A stretch of DNA of 33,954 nucleotides from NCBI GenBank assembly GCA_039815415.1, contig JBCBZH010000011.1, positions 1 to 33,954 on the forward strand. Reading direction: 5' to 3'. The notes below the pieces were generated by a model. It made no database searches. It worked only from the letters and a program-made list of their open reading frames with translations, and had not been told where the DNA came from. This document shows positions 1-7,938 of this stretch, piece by piece (positions within the stretch are counted from its first letter, which is position 1; each line of letters begins with the position of its first letter). The position numbers and the translations under genes were made by a program. This DNA comes from JBCBZH01 sp039815415 (GTDB taxonomy: Bacteria; Bacteroidota; Rhodothermia; Rhodothermales; Rubricoccaceae).

Positions 1-102
1 GGCGGCGCGGGCCCCGGAAGGTGCCTGCGCGGTCGGGCTGGCGCCAGTGGCGCGACCGAAGCGCCCGTAAAGCCGCCTCGGCGAGGCGTCTCCACGCCAC
101 CA

Positions 103-156
103 CCAGCTCGAGGCACGGGCGCGCCGACGCCCCAACCGTGCCCCCTCTCGAGCTGG
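103..156. repeat. Inverted pair of the 10-mer motif, intergenic hairpin
   Basis: CCAGCTCGAG followed by GCACGG at 103-118 is mirrored by CCGTGCC at 136-142 and CTCGAGCTGG at 147-156. The arms can form a long interrupted stem. The right arm contains an exact copy of the window-wide 10-mer (149-158). No T-tract follows on either strand, so a terminator role is possible but not shown. Confidence 0.6.
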
Positions 157-232
157 CGATGACGCTCCGACGGACGCCGCGCCATCCGAGTGGACACGAC
201 ACGTCGTGTCCCTACGGGTGCCCTGGCATAAG

Positions 233-276
233 GTCGTCGCCAGCTCGAAGAACCGCCTCGCCGGGCTGGCGATGAC
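233..276. repeat. Second inverted pair of the motif upstream of the kinase operon
   Basis: GTCGTCGCCAGC (233-244) pairs with GCTGGCGATGAC (265-276) with one G-T difference. The left arm runs into an exact motif copy at 238-247. The right arm is a one-base variant (GGGCTGGCG). The right arm also overlaps the first TGACA element of the downstream promoter. The rest of 1-340 has only a short open frame (21-275) with no recognisable protein, so I treat it as intergenic. Confidence 0.55.
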
Positions 277-336
277 ATTTGATGACAACCCATGAGCCGG
301 CCCTGACAGCGCGGGTAGCCCCTCCAGGTAGCTTCG
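273..336 (+). promoter_or_regulatory. Putative operator/promoter of the first two-component operon
   Basis: TGACA occurs at 273-277, 283-287 and 304-308, spaced 10 and 21 bases apart, which puts the repeats on one face of the helix as OmpR-family regulators prefer. A TAGCTTCG box (329-336) fits the Bacteroidota -7 pattern TAnnTTTG except for one base and starts 25 bases after the last TGACA. The start codon follows at 341. The promoter at 3721-3803 has the same arrangement. The assignment is inferred from pattern and spacing. Confidence 0.5.
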
Positions 337-340
337 ATTC

Positions 341-1918
341 ATGACCTCATCGTCCCCATCGTCTCTCCGCCGCCTCGCGGGTGTACTGCTCGCGCTGGCG
401 GTGGTGCCCGCGCTCGCGTTCGCTGCTGCGCAGGTGTTCGTACAGAGCGAGAGCGAGGCCCAGCTCGCCCAAATCCGAGACGAGCAACTCGACGGCCTCC
501 TGTTCTCAGTCAACCAGAATGCGTGGGATGTGGCGACCACGTGGGCCGACCGCCTGGCCTGGCTCCGGGCCAACGACGGCAACCCGACATCCATCGATTG
601 GGAATCCGCCCAGGCCTTCCTCAGCGCGACGACCGCGGTGTCGTCCTTCGTTGCTGCCGACACCGCGTTGAGCCGGTCCAACGTCATCCCCGCCATCGGC
701 CGAGACGCCGACCCTGTAGACTTGAACGCGCTTCTCGAGGCGCTGCCTCCGGGCACGGTTCGGTCCCTCCTGTCCCAGCATGCGTCGGGGTACCGAAAGC
801 TTGAGCCGGTGCCGCTTCCGGATGGGCGCCTCGGGCTGGTGTTCGTGGCCGACGGAGCCGGACCACGAGACGCCGACGGCCCGCCCCGTGTCCTCTGCAT
901 GATTGTGGAGCCTGAGCCCTTCGTGGAGGCCGTGGTGATGCCGAAACTTCGCGAAGTCGCCCTTGGGGGCGTCGAGCTGGGGGTCTTCCGCGCCGAACAG
1001 AATGAGCCGCTGGCTGCTACGGCCTCGATCCTCCATACCGATGTGGAACGCGAGCGCCCCTTGTGGCTGCTGCCCGCCCACACGGTAGGCGCGCGCGTCG
1101 GCGAAGGCTCCGCCGAATCCACCCTGCGGCGGCGCTTGGTCCAGACCCTCCTGCTTCTCGGCGGCGTGATGCTGGTTCTCGGAAGCGGCGCGTGGGTCGC
1201 ATGGCGGGGCGTAAGCCGGGAGCTGGAGGTCGCCCGGATGCGAGAGGACTTCGTTTCGAACGTCAGCCACGAGTTGAAGACGCCCCTGTCGCTGATTCGG
1301 ATGTACGGCGAGTCGCTGGCGCAGGGCCGGATCCCCGAAGCGCGCCAGCAGCGCTACTTCGACACCATCGTGGCCGAGTCTGAGCGTCTGAGCCGCCTCG
1401 TGGGCAATGTGCTCCACTTCAACCGCTTCGAGCGCGGCACGGCCACGATGTCCACGCAACCGCTCGACGTGAACCCGCTCGTCCACGACCTCACCGACCG
1501 CTACCGGCCCATCGTCGAGCGCGAGGATCGCCAGCTCGAGGTCGCGCTGGAGGACACGCTGCCCACCGTCCAGGCCGACCCCGACACACTCTCGGAGGCA
1601 CTCGTCAACCTGATCGACAACGCCGTCAAGTACGGTGGCGACGGTCCCATCCAGGTCTCGACCCATCGCCAGCCCGACACCATCGCCATTGAGGTGGCCG
1701 ACCGGGGACCAGGCATCGACGCTGCCGACCACGAGCGCGTCTTCGATCCATTCATTCGCATCCAGCACACTAGCGACGACGGCCTCGTGCACACCGCCAA
1801 GGGGACCGGCCTCGGGCTGGCGCTCGTCCGCCGCATTGCCCAGGCCCACGGCGGCACCGCCTCCGTCTCGCCGCGTGAGGGCGGCGGCAGCGTCTTCCGC
1901 ATCACCCTTCCAACCTGA
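341..1918 (+). CDS. Sensor histidine kinase, first two-component system
   Basis: Membrane-bound histidine kinase of 525 residues. A first membrane helix lies at about residues 11-31 and a second at about 266-288, enclosing a periplasmic sensor domain of about 230 residues that I do not recognise. The dimerisation domain follows almost at once, with the phospho-accepting His310 in NVSHELKTPL; there is no room for a full HAMP domain. The ATPase domain shows the N box (Asn423, Asn427), the G1 box DRGPGID (Asp454 region) and the G2 box GTGLGLALVRR (about 488-498). It should phosphorylate the regulator that begins four bases after its stop. Signal unknown; the third gene of the operon is a plausible periplasmic partner. 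Confidence 0.93.
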   Translation: MTSSSPSSLRRLAGVLLALAVVPALAFAAAQVFVQSESEAQLAQIRDEQLDGLLFSVNQNAWDVATTWADRLAWLRANDGNPTSIDWESAQAFLSATTAVSSFVAADTALSRSNVIPAIGRDADPVDLNALLEALPPGTVRSLLSQHASGYRKLEPVPLPDGRLGLVFVADGAGPRDADGPPRVLCMIVEPEPFVEAVVMPKLREVALGGVELGVFRAEQNEPLAATASILHTDVERERPLWLLPAHTVGARVGEGSAESTLRRRLVQTLLLLGGVMLVLGSGAWVAWRGVSRELEVARMREDFVSNVSHELKTPLSLIRMYGESLAQGRIPEARQQRYFDTIVAESERLSRLVGNVLHFNRFERGTATMSTQPLDVNPLVHDLTDRYRPIVEREDRQLEVALEDTLPTVQADPDTLSEALVNLIDNAVKYGGDGPIQVSTHRQPDTIAIEVADRGPGIDAADHERVFDPFIRIQHTSDDGLVHTAKGTGLGLALVRRIAQAHGGTASVSPREGGGSVFRITLPT

Positions 1919-1921
1919 CCC

Positions 1922-2614
1922 ATGCCGACCGAGCTTCCCATTCTGATCGTCGAGGACGAGCGCGCCATGCGTGAGGGCCTCCGGGACAACCTCGAGTTCG
2001 AGGGCTACACTGTAGATGAGGCGCCCGATGGCGAGGCTGGGCTGCAGAAGATCCTCGCCAGCTCGTACCGTCTGGTCTTGCTGGATGTGATGATGCCCCG
2101 CCGCTCCGGGTTCGATGTGCTCCGCGAGGCCCGCAAAGCAGGCATCCGTACGCCGATCATCATGCTGACGGCCAAGGGCGAGGAGATCGACGCCGTGCGC
2201 GGTCTGGAGTTTGGCGCTGATGATTACGTCACCAAGCCCTTCGGCCTGGGCGAGCTGATGGCCCGCGTCAAGGCCGTCCTGCGCCGCTCCGAGTTGGCGA
2301 TGGCCCCATCCCAGTCGACTGTAGAGGTCGGGCGGCTGCGGCTCGACCTCTCCACCTATGAAGCCACCGTCGACGGCGAGCCCGTTCCGATGACCCACCT
2401 AGAGGCCGAAGTGCTGCGCCACTTTGCTGCGCATCCGGGCGAAGTGGTCTCTCGTGACCAGCTTCTCGATGAGGTCTGGGGACCTGATACCGCCCCGACC
2501 GCTCGCACCGTGGACAACTTCATTCTCAAGCTGCGCCAGAAGGCCGAGGCCGACCCCAGCTCGCCGCGCCACTTTGTGACCGTTCATGGCGTCGGATACA
2601 AATTCCTGCCGTGA
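1922..2614 (+). CDS. OmpR/PhoB-family response regulator
   Basis: Cytoplasmic DNA-binding regulator of 230 residues, the usual family length. The receiver domain has the acidic pair Glu11-Asp12, phospho-acceptor Asp55 in LLDVMMP, Thr83 and Lys105 (TKPF). The C-terminal winged helix ends with the family pattern ARTVDNFILKLRQKAE and VHGVGYKF. It sits directly behind the kinase and shares the bases GTGA with the start of the next gene, so translation of the three genes is probably coupled. The TGAC repeat arrays before 341 and before 3832 are natural candidates for its binding sites (inference). Confidence 0.95.
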   Translation: MPTELPILIVEDERAMREGLRDNLEFEGYTVDEAPDGEAGLQKILASSYRLVLLDVMMPRRSGFDVLREARKAGIRTPIIMLTAKGEEIDAVRGLEFGADDYVTKPFGLGELMARVKAVLRRSELAMAPSQSTVEVGRLRLDLSTYEATVDGEPVPMTHLEAEVLRHFAAHPGEVVSRDQLLDEVWGPDTAPTARTVDNFILKLRQKAEADPSSPRHFVTVHGVGYKFLP

Positions 2615-3723
2615 CGTCCCGACGCCTCCTGCTCTTCGTCCTTCTCGGGCTGGCGGCCTGGGCGGCTTACATGGTGGCTAAGCCCGCCATTGAGGCGCTG
2701 GCACATCTGCGGCTCGAGCCAGAGAAACCGGACACACCGGTGCATTCCGGGGCACCCGACCCACGGGACTGGGAGACCCTCGTGGACCTTCGGGGCGAGT
2801 GGGACTTCCAGATTGGCGACAACCCTGCCTGGGCCGCTGCCACCCCACCCGGTGGCGACTGGGACCGCGTGTTCGTCCCTGCCGCGTGGGAGAATGAGGG
2901 GTTCTTCGGCTACGACGGCTATGCGTGGTACCGCACCACGTTTCAGCTCAACGCGAACGCGGAGCAGAGATCTCGCGAGGGACCGCTCTTCCTGATCCTC
3001 GGCCGCATCGACGATGCCGACGAGGTGTGGCTCAACGGCACCTTCCTCGACCGAGGCGGCCGGATGCCACCCCTCTACTCAACCGCCTCCTTCGACTTCC
3101 GCATCTACCGCATCCCTCCAGACCTGCTTCGCTCGGACGGCGACAACGCGCTGGCGATCCGGGTCTACGATTCCGGCCTGCAGGGAGGCATCCTGGAGGG
3201 CCCTGTCGCGCTGGCGGCGCCGACGGCCCGCAACCTCGAGCACGTCCCGTTCGTGGCCGACCTCGCGGGTACGTGGCAGTTTCAACCCGGTGACAATCCG
3301 GCATGGGCGGTCCCCGACCTCGACGCCAGCGCGTGGCCGACGCTCCGCGTGCCCGGCGTCTGGGAGATCCAGGGCTTCCCGGACGTGGACGGCTTCGCGT
3401 GGCTCCGCACGACGGTCACGCTCACAGAGCGCCAGCTCGAGGACGATCTGGTGCTGGTGTTTGGAGCCATTGACGATATCGACCAGACGTTCGTCAACGG
3501 CGTGCAGGTGGGCTCAACGGGCGACTTCGAGACCCTCACGGTCAACGCCACGGATTGGCAGAACGAGCGGGCGTATCCGGTGCCACGCCGCGCGCTTCAG
3601 GCGGGCGAGAATGTGATTGCCGTTCGCGTATTCGATGTCATGTTTGACGGCGGGGTCTACCAGGGACCGGTCGGGCTGATGACGGCGGAGGCCTACCAAA
3701 CGCGGCAATCGCTCCGACGGTGA
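2611..3723 (+). CDS. Membrane-anchored protein with two tandem galactose-binding-like domains
   Basis: 370 residues, GTG start overlapping the stop of the regulator (GTGA). An N-terminal membrane helix (about residues 6-23) tethers the rest outside the cytoplasm. Two repeats of about 140 residues follow (about 58-200 and 217-355). Each opens with a D-L-x-G-x-W-x-F-Q-x-GDNPAWA pattern, continues with VPxxWE...GYAWYRTT or GFAWLRTT, and ends with N-x-IAVRV-x-D...GG. This resembles the jelly-roll sugar-binding domain of family 2 glycoside hydrolases, but no catalytic domain is present. It is probably a ligand-binding partner of the kinase or a cell-surface carbohydrate-binding protein; the ligand is unknown. 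Confidence 0.75.
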   Translation: MTSRRLLLFVLLGLAAWAAYMVAKPAIEALAHLRLEPEKPDTPVHSGAPDPRDWETLVDLRGEWDFQIGDNPAWAAATPPGGDWDRVFVPAAWENEGFFGYDGYAWYRTTFQLNANAEQRSREGPLFLILGRIDDADEVWLNGTFLDRGGRMPPLYSTASFDFRIYRIPPDLLRSDGDNALAIRVYDSGLQGGILEGPVALAAPTARNLEHVPFVADLAGTWQFQPGDNPAWAVPDLDASAWPTLRVPGVWEIQGFPDVDGFAWLRTTVTLTERQLEDDLVLVFGAIDDIDQTFVNGVQVGSTGDFETLTVNATDWQNERAYPVPRRALQAGENVIAVRVFDVMFDGGVYQGPVGLMTAEAYQTRQSLRR

Positions 3724-3803
3724 CATCTGATGACGGTCTCGTGGCGGGCTGTGACGACTGCCCACGAGCGGGTGACGACTTAGGCCCGGGCGCTCCCTAG
3801 CCT
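3721..3803 (+). promoter_or_regulatory. Putative operator/promoter sharing the TGAC array
   Basis: TGACA at 3721-3725 and TGACG at 3731-3735, 3752-3756 and 3773-3777 are spaced 10, 21 and 21 bases. GTGACGACT is repeated exactly at 3751-3759 and 3772-3780. A TAGCCT box (3798-3803) begins 25 bases after the last TGACG, the same distance as in the promoter at 273-336. This suggests that the upstream response regulator also controls the gene at 3832. Confidence 0.5.
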
Positions 3804-3831
3804 GGGATCACACACCAGCCCGACCGCTCCC

Positions 3832-4530
3832 ATGCCCACCCGCACGCCCCTCGTTCTCGCCCTAATCGCCGCCGTCGCGTTTCCGCTCGCTGCCTCGGCA
3901 CAGCCGACCCTTCTCGCCGCCCGCGGCCCCATCGAAGCGGCTCCCATCTCCGTACCCCTCAGTCCATACGCAGGCGTCTACACGGCTCCGGGTGGCACCC
4001 TCGAGCTGGTGGAGGCCAACGGTGCGCTCCGGCTGGTCGCGACAGGCGCTCCCCTCGCTGCCGTCCTCTCTGATCTGACTGCCACGTCCACGCCACAGGA
4101 TGCCCGCGCCGAAGCCCTGATGACCGCGTGGGTGGCTGGCGACTCGGCACCGCTCGCTGCAGCCGTCGCCCCCGACCGTCAGCTCGACGCTGAGGCAGAC
4201 TTCGCCGCCAGCCGCGACGCGCTTATCCGTCGGCTAGGCGCCATGACGCATGCCGAGATCCTCGGCACCTTCGCTCAGGCCACCGGCCAGCAAGCCACGC
4301 TCGCCCGCATCCACTTTGAACACGGAGCCCAGTGGATCTCTCTGGTCTGGACGGACCGCGGCGAGCTGGCGACGATCAAGCGCGGGCTGAACCCCGTCCT
4401 TGCAGGCACGGCTCGCCCTGTTGGACGCGACACCTTCGCGATCCACGGCACGCCCGTCACCTTCGACCGTGACACGACCGGCCGCATCCACGCCGTCATG
4501 ATTGGTCGCCAACTCGAGGCGACTCGCTAG
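3832..4530 (+). CDS. Exported protein of unknown function, possible DUF3471-like domain
   Basis: 232 residues with a clear signal peptide (residues 1-23, ASA-Q cleavage). Residues 43-70, with LSPYAGVYTAPGG and a following L-x-L-V, resemble the small beta-barrel (DUF3471-like) often attached to serine beta-lactamase-fold proteins, but no SxxK catalytic domain is present here. The rest has no motif I know. It ends tail to tail with rdgB, sharing four bases. Its upstream region carries the same TGAC array as the two-component operon, so it may be a target of that system. Confidence 0.6.
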   Translation: MPTRTPLVLALIAAVAFPLAASAQPTLLAARGPIEAAPISVPLSPYAGVYTAPGGTLELVEANGALRLVATGAPLAAVLSDLTATSTPQDARAEALMTAWVAGDSAPLAAAVAPDRQLDAEADFAASRDALIRRLGAMTHAEILGTFAQATGQQATLARIHFEHGAQWISLVWTDRGELATIKRGLNPVLAGTARPVGRDTFAIHGTPVTFDRDTTGRIHAVMIGRQLEATR

Positions 4531-5120
4531 CTCCCCTCGTCGGATCGGTCTCTCAGCCACCGGGTGAACGCGTCGAGCGCGCGGCCCCGGTGGCTGATGT
4601 CGTTTTTCTCGCCCTTCGCCATCTCCGCAAATGTGCGACCGTCGCCATCCACAGGACGGAACAGCGAGTCGTACCCAAACCCCTGATCTCCGATCTCTTT
4701 GCTGGTGATCACTCCGTCGCAGACGCCATCAAAGGTGCGGAGGCCATCGGCATCCACGTAGGCAAGGACGGTTCGAAAGCGCGCCGCACGGTCGGAGGCA
4801 CTCTCGAGCTGGCGAAGGAGGTGTGTCCGGTTCTCCGCATCCGTGGCGGTCTCGCTGGCGAAGCGGGCGCTGCGCACGCCTGGCGCGCCGCCGAGGGCAT
4901 CCACCTCCAGCCCGGTATCGTCGGCCAACGAGGGCAGCCCGGTGTGGGCATACAGCGCGCGGGCCTTCTTCTCCGCGTTGCCGATCAGCGTGGGCGCGTC
5001 TTCGACGACATCCGGCGCACCGTGAATCTCAGCGGCAGACACCAGCTCGATGGCATCGGGAAGGCGGGCCGCCAGCTCGGCGACCTTGCCGGGGTTGCGG
5101 GTAGCGAGGACGAGGCGCAT
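4527..5120 (-). CDS. rdgB: XTP/dITP diphosphatase (RdgB/HAM1 family)
   Basis: 197 residues, the family's usual length. The enzyme hydrolyses non-canonical purine nucleoside triphosphates (XTP, dITP, ITP) to monophosphates plus pyrophosphate and so keeps them out of DNA. The N terminus MRLVLATRNPGK carries the nucleotide-binding TxNxxK motif. LADDTGLEVDALGG has the catalytic Asp pair (Asp67-Asp68). GEKNDISHRGRAL near residue 180 is the conserved C-terminal motif that closes over the base. It overlaps the stop of the convergent upstream gene by four bases. The ATG at 5120 gives the canonical start. Confidence 0.96.
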   Translation of the reverse strand: MRLVLATRNPGKVAELAARLPDAIELVSAAEIHGAPDVVEDAPTLIGNAEKKARALYAHTGLPSLADDTGLEVDALGGAPGVRSARFASETATDAENRTHLLRQLESASDRAARFRTVLAYVDADGLRTFDGVCDGVITSKEIGDQGFGYDSLFRPVDGDGRTFAEMAKGEKNDISHRGRALDAFTRWLRDRSDEGS

Positions 5121-5330
5121 GGAGCTGGGGATTGGGGATTGAGGATCGGAAGGTGACTGGCGAATCGAGTCGGTGCAAGTCGTTCACCCCGAGCTGACGA
5201 TCGCAGGGCTGCCGAAGCCCCCTGACGCCAACTCGGGGGCGCCGTACCTTGGCGGCGCACCACGTGTACGCCTAGTCGCCCCTTCGAGACGGTTTCGTTG
5301 TCCTCTGCCCGCTCCGGGCACCCGCTCGCC
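5121..5330. promoter_or_regulatory. Divergent intergenic region between rdgB and porQ
   Basis: This 210-base region must hold promoters for rdgB (minus) and porQ (plus). A TACCTTGG box at about 5245-5252 fits the Bacteroidota -7 pattern TAnnTTTG except at one base and could drive porQ, leaving a leader of about 75 bases. I see no strong inverted repeat or operator. Confidence 0.3.
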
Positions 5331-6329
5331 ATGCGACTCTCGTTCGTGCTCCTCGCTGCCCTTGCGCTGGCGACGCCCGCCAGCCTCGCGCAGTCCCGGA
5401 CCACCACCGCGTTCGACCTCGTCCGCCTGGAACCGTCTGCTCGGGCGGCGGCACTCGCAGGCACTGGACAAGCTCTCCCTGGCGACGACCCCACCGCGGC
5501 GATCTACAACCCGGCACTGCTGGGGGACGCCCATGACCGCCAGATCGCCGTCGGCTACCTCAACCACCTGTCGGATGTGAACGCAGGGACCGCCACCTAC
5601 GCACGGCGCGTAGCGGGCGTTGGGCTGGTGGCAGGCACCGTGCGCTTTCTGTCCTACGGCGACTTCGAGCGCTCCACGGTTGAGGGCGGCCCGACAGGCG
5701 AGACGTTCGGGGCCAGCGAAGCCGCCGTGTCCGTATCCACCGCACGCGAGGTGACGCCTGGTGTACAGGTCGGCGCCACCATCCATGGCCTGTTCGCCTC
5801 CCTCGATGACGCCAGCTCGCAGGCTCTCGCCGCTGACCTCGGCGTGGCCTACCAGATTCCAGAGGAGGGCCTCGTGCTGAGCGCGTCCGTGCATCATGTC
5901 GGGGCCATGCTGTCGTCGTTGGGCGGGACGCGCGACCGGCTTCCGCTGGATGTGCGCGTGGGCGTCTCCAACCGGCTCCAGTACCTCCCGTTGACGATCT
6001 CCGTGATGGCCTACGACCTCCAGAGCTTCGACTCCGAGCCGAGTACCCTCGGCCCCGAGGGCGAGGAAGTCGGAGGCACGACAACGCTGGATCAGATTCG
6101 CGACCACCTCGCGCTGGGCGGCGAGCTGGCGCTGGGCCCATCCCTGACGGCCCGCCTCGGCTATCACCCGCGCCGCGGCGCCGCGCTTCGCACGGGCGGG
6201 CGCCTCGAGCTGGCAGGCATCAGTGCGGGCTTCGGCATCTCACTCAAGCGCGTCGGAGTGGACTATGCCTATACCGGATGGAGCGCGTTTGGAGGCCTTC
6301 ACCAATTCGGCGTGCGCACGCGACTGTAA
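5331..6329 (+). CDS. porQ: PorQ-like type IX secretion system outer-membrane protein
   Basis: 332 residues from the ATG at 5331, which opens a standard signal peptide (MRLSFVLLAALALATPASLA). A TTG 33 bases upstream is in frame but would put 11 extra residues before it. The mature protein begins TTTAFDLVRLEPSARAAALAG, then DDPTAAIYNPALLG and GYLNHLSDVNAGTATYAR, as in PorQ/PorV-type beta-barrels. PorQ is a component of the type IX secretion machinery of Bacteroidota in the outer membrane. No other type IX gene is nearby, which is normal because these genes are scattered. Assigned from the N-terminal pattern; the subfamily (PorQ rather than PorV) is less certain. Confidence 0.75.
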   Translation: MRLSFVLLAALALATPASLAQSRTTTAFDLVRLEPSARAAALAGTGQALPGDDPTAAIYNPALLGDAHDRQIAVGYLNHLSDVNAGTATYARRVAGVGLVAGTVRFLSYGDFERSTVEGGPTGETFGASEAAVSVSTAREVTPGVQVGATIHGLFASLDDASSQALAADLGVAYQIPEEGLVLSASVHHVGAMLSSLGGTRDRLPLDVRVGVSNRLQYLPLTISVMAYDLQSFDSEPSTLGPEGEEVGGTTTLDQIRDHLALGGELALGPSLTARLGYHPRRGAALRTGGRLELAGISAGFGISLKRVGVDYAYTGWSAFGGLHQFGVRTRL

Positions 6330-6336
6330 TAGCGCC

Positions 6337-7797
6337 CTACTCGAAGAGGTCGCCAGGAGCCTCGTCGATGAACCGGGTGAATAGCCCTGCGATGCGGTAC
6401 TCGCCATCGCTTTCGAATCCGAGCACGGCCTTGTAGTGCCTGCCGTCGGGCAGCGTGGTGAAGAGGTTCATCTGGCCCTCCTGCTCATCCCATCCAACAC
6501 GCTGGAGGTCGAAGGGGGCGCCCCCCAGCTCGTCGCGCACCTCGTCGAAGAAACCGACGAGCCGATCCATGTCACGCTGAAATCCGTCAACAAGGTGCTC
6601 CGCAGCGAAGGCGCGCGCAGCCTCGTCGCTTCTGCTGTTGATCGCTTCGATGAACGCCAGCGCGCGGCGCCCCATGCGAAGCTCGGCAAGGTCCTCAATG
6701 GCGATCGGGCTGAGCAAGCCCGGGCGAAAGGGATCCGGATCCCCACCGAACAGGACCTCCATAAGGGACTCGCTCAACCGCGTCGCATCCACGCGCCGGT
6801 CGTTTGAGATGAGAATCAGGACCGTGTTGTCATCCCGGAACCGAAGGAAATCGGCTGTGAAGCCCGGGTCGCCGCCATTGTGAGCCGCGAGCGTACCCAG
6901 AGGCGTCTCGAACAGGGCCCAGCCGTATCCATAATGCGATCCTGAGCCCTCCCCTTCATCGGTGTGGGGCCTGTGCATGGCCTCGAGGGACGAATCGGAC
7001 AAGAGATCGCCCGCTTCGAGCGCCTGGTGGAGAGCATAGAGATCGTCCACTGTGGAGAGCAGGCCGCCGTTGCCCCGCAGGTGCCAGTACGGACCGTCCT
7101 CGGACCAGGGGCGGTCGAAGGGATACCCCAGGTCCTCGTCGCCATCGTATCCGTGAGCGAAGACGCCCCCGTCCAGCCGATACCCTGTGTGTTGGATGCC
7201 AACCTCACCCAGAATGCGCTGGAGGTACGCATCGTAGCTGCCGCCTGTCACTACCTCCACGATGGCCGCCGCCAGCGCGAAGCCGACGTTTGAGTACTCA
7301 TACGCCTCTCCGGGCTCCCTCTCCAGATCCGTCGCCAGCGCGAGACGGATGTACGCTTCCCGCCCGATGGCCTCGTAGTCGTCACCGATTCCGCCAGGGA
7401 ACCCAGCCGTATGTGTGAGCAGGTGATGGACGGTGATGTCATGATGCTCGTCCGGGATTCCCTCCAGATACTCTGCGATGGACGCCGACAGATCGACGAG
7501 TCCCTGGTCTACAAGACTCATCACCGCGATGGCCGTGAGTGGCTTTGTCACGGAGCCAATCTGGAAGACCGTCTCAGGCGTGTTCGGCACACCCGCTTCC
7601 TGGTCGGCGTAGCCGTACCCCTTCCGAAGAACAACATCGCCATTCTTGGCCGCCAGCACGGCGCCAGAGAAGCCGGGGGACACCTGGTTCGTGAGGTACG
7701 CATCGAGCGCCGCTCCGATGTCCCCAGAAACCTGAGGCTGGGCGCAGGCCGACGACGCCGCGAGGACAATGAAGAGGACAACGAGTCGAGTCTGCAT
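6337..7797 (-). CDS. Exported serine hydrolase of the class C beta-lactamase fold
   Basis: 486 residues from the ATG at 7797. The open frame extends to 8418, but that part overlaps the divergent kinase gene and lacks export features, so I reject it. Signal peptide at about residues 1-19 (SSACA-Q; the Cys does not sit in a good lipobox). The catalytic SxxK is Ser82-Val-Thr-Lys85, the second motif YSN is 168-170, and HNGG (306-309) takes the place of the third motif. These features define the penicillin-binding protein/esterase family (COG1680); substrate unknown. The C-terminal part after about residue 350 is an extra domain. It is divergent from the second two-component system and may be controlled by it. 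Confidence 0.88.
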   Translation of the reverse strand: MQTRLVVLFIVLAASSACAQPQVSGDIGAALDAYLTNQVSPGFSGAVLAAKNGDVVLRKGYGYADQEAGVPNTPETVFQIGSVTKPLTAIAVMSLVDQGLVDLSASIAEYLEGIPDEHHDITVHHLLTHTAGFPGGIGDDYEAIGREAYIRLALATDLEREPGEAYEYSNVGFALAAAIVEVVTGGSYDAYLQRILGEVGIQHTGYRLDGGVFAHGYDGDEDLGYPFDRPWSEDGPYWHLRGNGGLLSTVDDLYALHQALEAGDLLSDSSLEAMHRPHTDEGEGSGSHYGYGWALFETPLGTLAAHNGGDPGFTADFLRFRDDNTVLILISNDRRVDATRLSESLMEVLFGGDPDPFRPGLLSPIAIEDLAELRMGRRALAFIEAINSRSDEAARAFAAEHLVDGFQRDMDRLVGFFDEVRDELGGAPFDLQRVGWDEQEGQMNLFTTLPDGRHYKAVLGFESDGEYRIAGLFTRFIDEAPGDLFE

Positions 7798-7850
7798 GGC
7801 AGGGGCATGGAAAGGATCTGGCGACAGGTTCGGGCCTCTCCGGCGGCGAG

Positions 7851-7888
7851 TTGTTAGCGCGATGTAAGGGGATTGTTCGAGATGTAAG
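7851..7888. promoter_or_regulatory. Direct repeat TTGTT-N-GATGTAAG in the divergent promoter region
   Basis: GATGTAAG is repeated exactly at 7861-7868 and 7881-7888, each preceded by TTGTT (7851 and 7873). The 20-base period fits two helical turns. The repeat lies between the divergently transcribed serine hydrolase and kinase. A similar TTGTTCG plus GATG occurs at 10320-10332, before the second serine hydrolase. A binding site for the regulator at 9573 is a reasonable guess. Confidence 0.4.
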
Positions 7889-7938
7889 ATTCCGCCTATC
7901 AGGACCCTAGTCGGCCCTTCGGCCCCCGATCTTTCGGC

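Noticed and set aside
21..275. 84-codon frame in the first intergenic region
   Set aside because: Arg-rich translation, no start context, and the region is filled with inverted motif copies.
506..2398. Long open frame of 630 codons on the minus strand, opposite the first kinase and regulator
   Set aside because: It is antisense to two clear genes and its translation shows only composition-driven His/Gly/Val-rich sequence with no motif; high GC produces such frames.
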